From NCBI GenBank assembly GCA_017553405.1, contig JAFZME010000068.1:1-46852 (forward strand): a stretch of 46,852 bases of DNA, in the 5' to 3' direction. Under the pieces are notes generated by a model. It searched no databases, had not been told where the DNA came from, and worked only from the letters and a program-made list of their open reading frames with translations. A program made the position numbers and the translations under genes. Below are positions 43,069 to 46,852 of the stretch, piece by piece. Source of the DNA: Bacteroidales bacterium (lineage in GTDB: Bacteria; Bacteroidota; Bacteroidia; Bacteroidales; UBA932). Position 1 is the first letter of the stretch, and the number at the start of each line of letters is the position of its first letter.

Positions 43069-43950
43069 ATGCGACTTTGGAAGGCATATATTCTGGCGGC
43101 AGTCCTGGCGCTTCCCACGGCACTCAGTGCCCAGGAGGCGACCGGAGAAGAGCCTGCCCTCGACGAGAGGACCAGGCTCGAGATCCAGACCAGGCTCGAC
43201 CAGTATCTGGAGGGGATGACCAAGATTCACGATGCGGTCGTGGCCCGGCTTCCCGTATCTCCCGACGCGCAGTTCACGGACGGCTACATCAATGTCCTGA
43301 ACCATCGCCTCAAGGGGATGGAGTCGAACCTGCTCTCGCTCGGCGTCCGCTGGGACAACTACTGCCCGCTCCAGCAATGGGCGATCACCCAGGACGAGGG
43401 GCTTATGGCGAGCGTGGAGAGCTTCGAGCTGATGCGTCAGGAGGCGACCGACTCGATGGCGGTCAGAAAGCAGCAGATACTTTCTCTGCAGGCTTTCATC
43501 GACGCCCAGGCGCTTTTCGAGCGTCTCGACACCGCCTACAACTCGTTGGGCAAGAAGGCATTCTCCCTGTCGCTGACGGAAAAGACCGCTCCGCTTCTTG
43601 AGAAGGAGAAGAAGAAGGAAGCGCTCCTTTTCGCCCAGGTGGACGAGAAGTTCGCCCTGGCCCAGCAGGCCGGACAGGACCACCTCGTCTCGCCGGAAAG
43701 GATGGAGGCGCTGGAGGAGTCGTATGCGGCCCTCAAAAACAAGTCCGACGCCATACAGCAGATGACCTACAAGCCGCTTATCCAAAGGGTGAAGGACTAC
43801 CTTATCGGGCTCGCCGCCGTGGCCGTGCTTCTGATGTTCCTGAGTATGGCTCAGGCCAAGATCAAAGCCGCCAAGGCCGCGCGTGAGAACCTGAAGAAAA
43901 TGAAAGAAACAATGAAACTGAATGGGATGGACGACTATCCTACCATTTAA
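43069..43950 (+). CDS. Periplasmic coiled-coil protein with C-terminal membrane anchor
   Basis: A 293-residue protein with a signal peptide (ALPTALSAQ), a long helical, Glu/Gln-rich periplasmic region (about 25-240) and one transmembrane helix near residues 243-261 (YLIGLAAVAVLLMFLSM). A basic cytoplasmic tail follows (QAKIKAAKAARENLKKMK). If the signal peptide is cleaved, the body sits in the periplasm and the tail reaches the cytoplasm. It may be the Bacteroidetes-type TssO or another member of the set that replaces TssJLM. It lies 3 bases after the previous gene and 14 before the large vWA/RING membrane protein, so it probably acts with them. Confidence 0.7.
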   Translation: MRLWKAYILAAVLALPTALSAQEATGEEPALDERTRLEIQTRLDQYLEGMTKIHDAVVARLPVSPDAQFTDGYINVLNHRLKGMESNLLSLGVRWDNYCPLQQWAITQDEGLMASVESFELMRQEATDSMAVRKQQILSLQAFIDAQALFERLDTAYNSLGKKAFSLSLTEKTAPLLEKEKKKEALLFAQVDEKFALAQQAGQDHLVSPERMEALEESYAALKNKSDAIQQMTYKPLIQRVKDYLIGLAAVAVLLMFLSMAQAKIKAAKAARENLKKMKETMKLNGMDDYPTI

Positions 43951-43964
43951 AAGAGCAGAAGCGT

Positions 43965-46361
43965 ATGATAAAGATGAAGAATACCCTCCGCTGCTTGTTC
44001 ACGGCCGTCGCGGCATTGTCCGTGGCCGCCTGCCAGTCGGATATGCTGTCGCACCTCGGTGTCGACAATCCTTCCGGCTTCTTTGACGCCACAAGTGCGT
44101 TCGATGACAGCGCCGCCCAGCTGAGGCAGGACAAGATGGTGGCGAAGAAAGTGGAATTCTCCCCTGACCACAAGACGTTCTCCGTCTGGACGAGCGTGGT
44201 CAGCGACATCGGTCCCTATTCACTCACCGATTCCACCACCGTCCGGATCGACCTGGAGGAATACGACGACGGCGTCAAGGCCGCCCGCAGAGTCTACCCG
44301 AAGCTTGTCAAGGCTGTCAACACGGAGGGCGACCAGATAGCCGAGCTCGGGATAAAGACGCTCGTGCTGGTGGACCTGTCCCTGTCCCAGGAGCTGATAG
44401 ATGCCGAGAGGGACGCGCTCGAGGAACTCTCCACTGTATTCAACCACGAGAACCTGTATGTGGCATTTATGTCCGGTTCCGGTGTCTCGAAGACTCTCCG
44501 TCTGTCGGATTATGTCCTTCAGGAGTACTTCAAGAAGGGGGCTTCCTACACTTATCTTTTCCGGTCCATATGCACGAAACTGCGTGAGTACGAGAAGAAT
44601 ACCGGCCCTCTTGCCGATTCCGGCCCCATTAAGCTGGTCATTTTCACCAACGGCAAGGTCTACGCTGACAGCGAGACGCCTATCGACCCCGACCATTTCA
44701 AGATGGAGAGCGAAATGCTCCATTCGGAGACTTTCAAGAGCGATTCGCTGGACATTTTCTGCGTCAACTGGGGGAGCAGGAGCGGCGATGGCGACGAGGT
44801 CGACGCGACCAATGTGCTGACGTCTCTCTGCGAGAGTTCAGGAGGTATTTATCTTCCCAAGTTCAATATGACCGAGCTGGAGGCGGCTATGCTCGGGGAG
44901 GAGGGGAAACTCATCGCTTCCAACCGTTTCGATTTCGTCAATCCCGACGGTAAGGTCTACAGGGGTGACAACAACCAGCTCAAGATAATCTTCACCAGCA
45001 TCAAGGACAACCACAAGATCTGTTCGGTCACGGCCAGCGTCCGTGAAGGCTCTCTCTATAAGCCCATTATCGTAAACGGCGACTCCATCGGTGAGGTCAT
45101 CATAGAGGGTGTCAGCGTCGGGCTGCTCATAATGCTGGTGATCTACCTTGTCTTCCAGTTCCTTGTACCGTACATCAGGTACAGGATTTTCCTCAAGAAA
45201 TATGTCGTCCGTCACACGGGCAGGGATATGGTGATAGGGGACAAGGCGGTTGCCGAGTCGTGCTACCTCTGCAAGGCTCCATTCAAGGAAGGAGAAGAGG
45301 TGGTCGTGAAGTGCGAACACACGATGCACAAGTCGTGCTGGGACGAGAACGAATACCATTGTCCCGAATATGGCCGCCACTGCGCGCACGGCTCCCATTT
45401 CTACGACAAGGAGCACCTTTTCGACAGGCGCAACGCCCCGTACTATCTCAACTGGCTTTTGCTTGCCGTCATCGTCTCGGTCCTGGCGTGGATAGCATTC
45501 ATCGTCTGCTCCAACTTCACCTCCAAGCACATCCTGGAATATATCCTTCCGGTCGAGCATCTCGCGATGCGGGACACCAGCACGCATCTCAACCAGCTTC
45601 CCAACTATGGCAACATAGTGGCCTTCTTCCTGACCTTCGGCATCGCCTGCGTGGCGTTCCGCAGGAAGTCCGCGCTGACCTGGCTCGGGATCATCCTGCG
45701 CGCCTCCGTCGCAGGCATCGTGTCGGCTCTTCTCTACCTGCTTGTCAGCGTGGCCTGCATAGCCCTCCACCTGGAGTCGGTCAGCTTCTTCATCAACCTC
45801 ATTCCGTGGATACTGTCCAGCTTCCTCATCGCATTCGCTTCGACCTACGGTACCCGTATCAAGCTCAAGAAGTCGATAGTGCTCATCGCCGTCGCCGCTT
45901 CTCTGGTGTCGATGTACCTGTGGTCGTCGTGCTACCTGATGATAGGCGTGGACTTCCGTGTGCTGCTGCTGTTCAGCATAATGATCTATGCAGTCGGCCT
46001 CGTGCTTTCCATAGCGTCGGCCGCGCCGAAGTCGGAGCATTTCTTCCTCAATGCCAGGGGAGCCGTGAAGACTATGGACATCGCGCTCTACAAGTGGTTC
46101 CGTGCCAATCCAGGCGCGGTGGTCACTATCGGCCGCTCGGTCGACTGCTCACTGCAGCTGTCGTGGGACCTTCAGGGCCAGGTGGCTCCCGTCCACGCCG
46201 AGATCACGATGAAAAAGGGAGTCCCGCGTCTTGTCGCCCTTGAGGATGGAGTCCTCTTCTCCGGCAAGCCGCTTAAGGTCGACAAGCCCAAGATCCTCCA
46301 TCACGGCACCACCTTCCAAATCGGCCGCACCGTCTTCACCTACCAGGAGAAGGATATCTAG
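43965..46361 (+). CDS. vWA-RING-multi-TM-FHA membrane protein (candidate E3 and TssR/TssN-like)
   Basis: A 798-residue protein with a lipobox (SVAAC, Cys23) and a vWA-like domain carrying the MIDAS motif DLSLS at 137-141. A first membrane helix lies near 383-405. A RING-H2-like site follows: C433-x2-C436-x13-C450-x-H452-x2-H455-x2-C458-x7-C466, then C473 or a His as the last ligand. About six further membrane helices run from residue 493 to 700. The FHA-like domain (about 710-798) has IGRSVDCSLQL, APVHAEI and a final FQIGRTVF, but lacks the usual Ser and Asn of the phosphothreonine pocket. Topology puts the vWA part in the periplasm and RING and FHA in the cytoplasm. The combination suggests a TssR-like plus TssN-like fusion acting as a membrane E3 ligase. 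Confidence 0.85.
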   Translation: MIKMKNTLRCLFTAVAALSVAACQSDMLSHLGVDNPSGFFDATSAFDDSAAQLRQDKMVAKKVEFSPDHKTFSVWTSVVSDIGPYSLTDSTTVRIDLEEYDDGVKAARRVYPKLVKAVNTEGDQIAELGIKTLVLVDLSLSQELIDAERDALEELSTVFNHENLYVAFMSGSGVSKTLRLSDYVLQEYFKKGASYTYLFRSICTKLREYEKNTGPLADSGPIKLVIFTNGKVYADSETPIDPDHFKMESEMLHSETFKSDSLDIFCVNWGSRSGDGDEVDATNVLTSLCESSGGIYLPKFNMTELEAAMLGEEGKLIASNRFDFVNPDGKVYRGDNNQLKIIFTSIKDNHKICSVTASVREGSLYKPIIVNGDSIGEVIIEGVSVGLLIMLVIYLVFQFLVPYIRYRIFLKKYVVRHTGRDMVIGDKAVAESCYLCKAPFKEGEEVVVKCEHTMHKSCWDENEYHCPEYGRHCAHGSHFYDKEHLFDRRNAPYYLNWLLLAVIVSVLAWIAFIVCSNFTSKHILEYILPVEHLAMRDTSTHLNQLPNYGNIVAFFLTFGIACVAFRRKSALTWLGIILRASVAGIVSALLYLLVSVACIALHLESVSFFINLIPWILSSFLIAFASTYGTRIKLKKSIVLIAVAASLVSMYLWSSCYLMIGVDFRVLLLFSIMIYAVGLVLSIASAAPKSEHFFLNARGAVKTMDIALYKWFRANPGAVVTIGRSVDCSLQLSWDLQGQVAPVHAEITMKKGVPRLVALEDGVLFSGKPLKVDKPKILHHGTTFQIGRTVFTYQEKDI

Positions 46362-46389
46362 GCGGAGCACCATTTTCCCCGCCGAGGCC

Positions 46390-46423
46390 CTCGTATGCAA
46401 AACAGCCCGTTTTTGCATACGAG
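46390..46423. repeat. Palindrome 1 of 3
   Basis: CTCGTATGCAAAA pairs with TTTTGCATACGAG around CAGCCCGT, 28 bases after the stop of the last injection-locus gene. As a hairpin with A-T ends it could also terminate transcription. Confidence 0.75.
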
Positions 46424-46440
46424 TCGACCTTGGACCCCAG

Positions 46441-46474
46441 TTCGTGTGCAAAACAGCCCGTTTTTGCATACGAA
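46441..46474. repeat. Palindrome 2 of 3
   Basis: TTCGTGTGCAAAA and TTTTGCATACGAA pair with one mismatch, around the same CAGCCCGT loop as palindrome 1. Confidence 0.75.
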
Positions 46475-46489
46475 CCAGGCAAAATCTTC

Positions 46490-46527
46490 AACTCGTAGGC
46501 AAAAAGGCCTGTTTTTGCCTACGAGTT
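46490..46527. repeat. Palindrome 3 of 3
   Basis: AACTCGTAGGCAAAAA and TTTTTGCCTACGAGTT pair perfectly over 16 bases around GGCCTG. The stem has changed on both sides (ATGC to AGGC with matching complement), so base pairing has been kept while the sequence changed. Confidence 0.75.
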
Positions 46528-46531
46528 ACTT

Positions 46532-46852
46532 TCAGGAGACAATTTTCTTCTCCCCGGTGCCGGTGCCGAGGCGGGGAAGGAGGGCGAGCTCCTCTTTCCG
46601 CTTTTCTGCCAGTTCGTGGTAGATTGCGTCAACGTAGGGCGGGGGAGTCTATCTTGTAAAGATTGATTGCCTCGTCGAGATAGATTGCGAGGCCGCTGAA
46701 TCCACAGAGGCAAACGAAACGGCTGAAACATTTCAGGATGTTATACCAGTTGCCGTCGGTCATTATCTCCTCCACGTCCTGTCCCAAATCTCTTCTGGCG
46801 TCTTCCCTTCTGCGATAGGCTCCGCTCAGCCAGCGGATGACGGAATCCTTCA
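46532..46852 (-). pseudogene. 3' end of a frame-broken minus-strand gene (unidentified, possibly ATPase-like)
   Basis: From the right edge one frame reads KDSVIRWLSGAYRRREDA and later RFVCLCGFSGLAIYLDEAIN before a stop at 46629. The neighbouring frame continues with sensible codons, VDAIYHELAEKRKEELALLP, to a stop at 46532. The switch falls at the CCCCC run (minus strand; G run 46641-46645 on the plus strand); one C fewer would join the two as DSPPYVDAIYHEL. GLAIYLDEAIN looks like a Walker B strand as in DUF2791 BREX-type ATPases, but that family normally continues much longer, so the assignment is weak. A sequencing error or a real frameshift are equally possible. Between 46528 and 46531 nothing else is seen. 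Confidence 0.4.

Noticed and set aside
42109..43785. 558-codon minus-strand frame opposite the two periplasmic protein genes
   Set aside because: Both plus-strand genes have signal peptides, tight spacing and continuous operon order; the minus frame runs across both and has no motif.
46390..46527. Palindrome triplet as a CRISPR array
   Set aside because: Only three units, long perfect stems, changing repeat sequence and spacers of 16-17 bases; no cas genes.
46231..46659. Plus-strand frames with repeated peptides such as QNSPFLHT across the palindromes
   Set aside because: The peptide repeats arise from the three DNA palindromes; the frames overlap the 3' end of the last operon gene and show no protein family.

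Overview
The window looks like a chromosomal piece of a high-GC member of the Bacteroidales, possibly a gut or rumen lineage. The evidence is TAnnTTTG-type promoter elements, weak Shine-Dalgarno sequences, fimbrillin/BACON-type lipoproteins, a Bacteroidetes-type TssD/TssB/TssC injection machine and a thioester alpha-2-macroglobulin next to PBP1C. This assignment rests on gene style only; no rRNA or tRNA gene was seen.

Left part (1-17372), housekeeping and envelope: the 3' end of a HerA-like (DUF853/YjgR) ATPase overlaps convergent rsmD. A lipoprotein-cstA pair faces a lipoprotein-MscS pair. A minus-strand operon encodes a thioester alpha-2-macroglobulin, PBP1C and a secreted protein with a carboxypeptidase-like regulatory domain. 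A C69 dipeptidase follows. Middle (17409-21752): a fimbrillin/BACON surface lipoprotein with duplicated modules sits behind a small 50-residue ORF, then a strong terminator and a DMT_6 membrane protein.

Right part (21857-46361): 22 same-strand genes, mostly overlapping or a few bases apart, form what looks like one contractile injection locus of the Bacteroidetes T6SS kind. The order is tssH, tssB, tssC, four tssD/hcp-like genes, vgrG, a beta-helical/coiled-coil protein, a DUF4280 PAAR-like tip, a PEGA protein, a protein with a ribosome-recycling-factor-like fold, an E1-like enzyme, tssG, tssK, tssE, tssF, a ubiquitin-like protein, an E2 enzyme, two periplasmic or membrane proteins, and a lipoprotein with a vWA domain, a RING-like zinc site, about seven membrane helices and an FHA-like C-terminus. 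No TssJ, TssL or TssM was found.

The most exciting content is a complete ubiquitin-like conjugation cascade (modifier, E1, E2 and a membrane RING-type E3 candidate) woven gene by gene between the baseplate genes of this machine. The modifier ends in a free glycine, so no processing protease is required, and no JAB/JAMM protease is seen. The RRF-like protein lies directly before the E1 and overlaps it. The inference is a secretion apparatus whose assembly, cargo loading or disassembly is controlled by protein conjugation at the inner-membrane or baseplate side. The target is not visible from sequence.

The last 490 bases hold three diverged 34-38 nt palindromes and the broken 3' end of a minus-strand gene.
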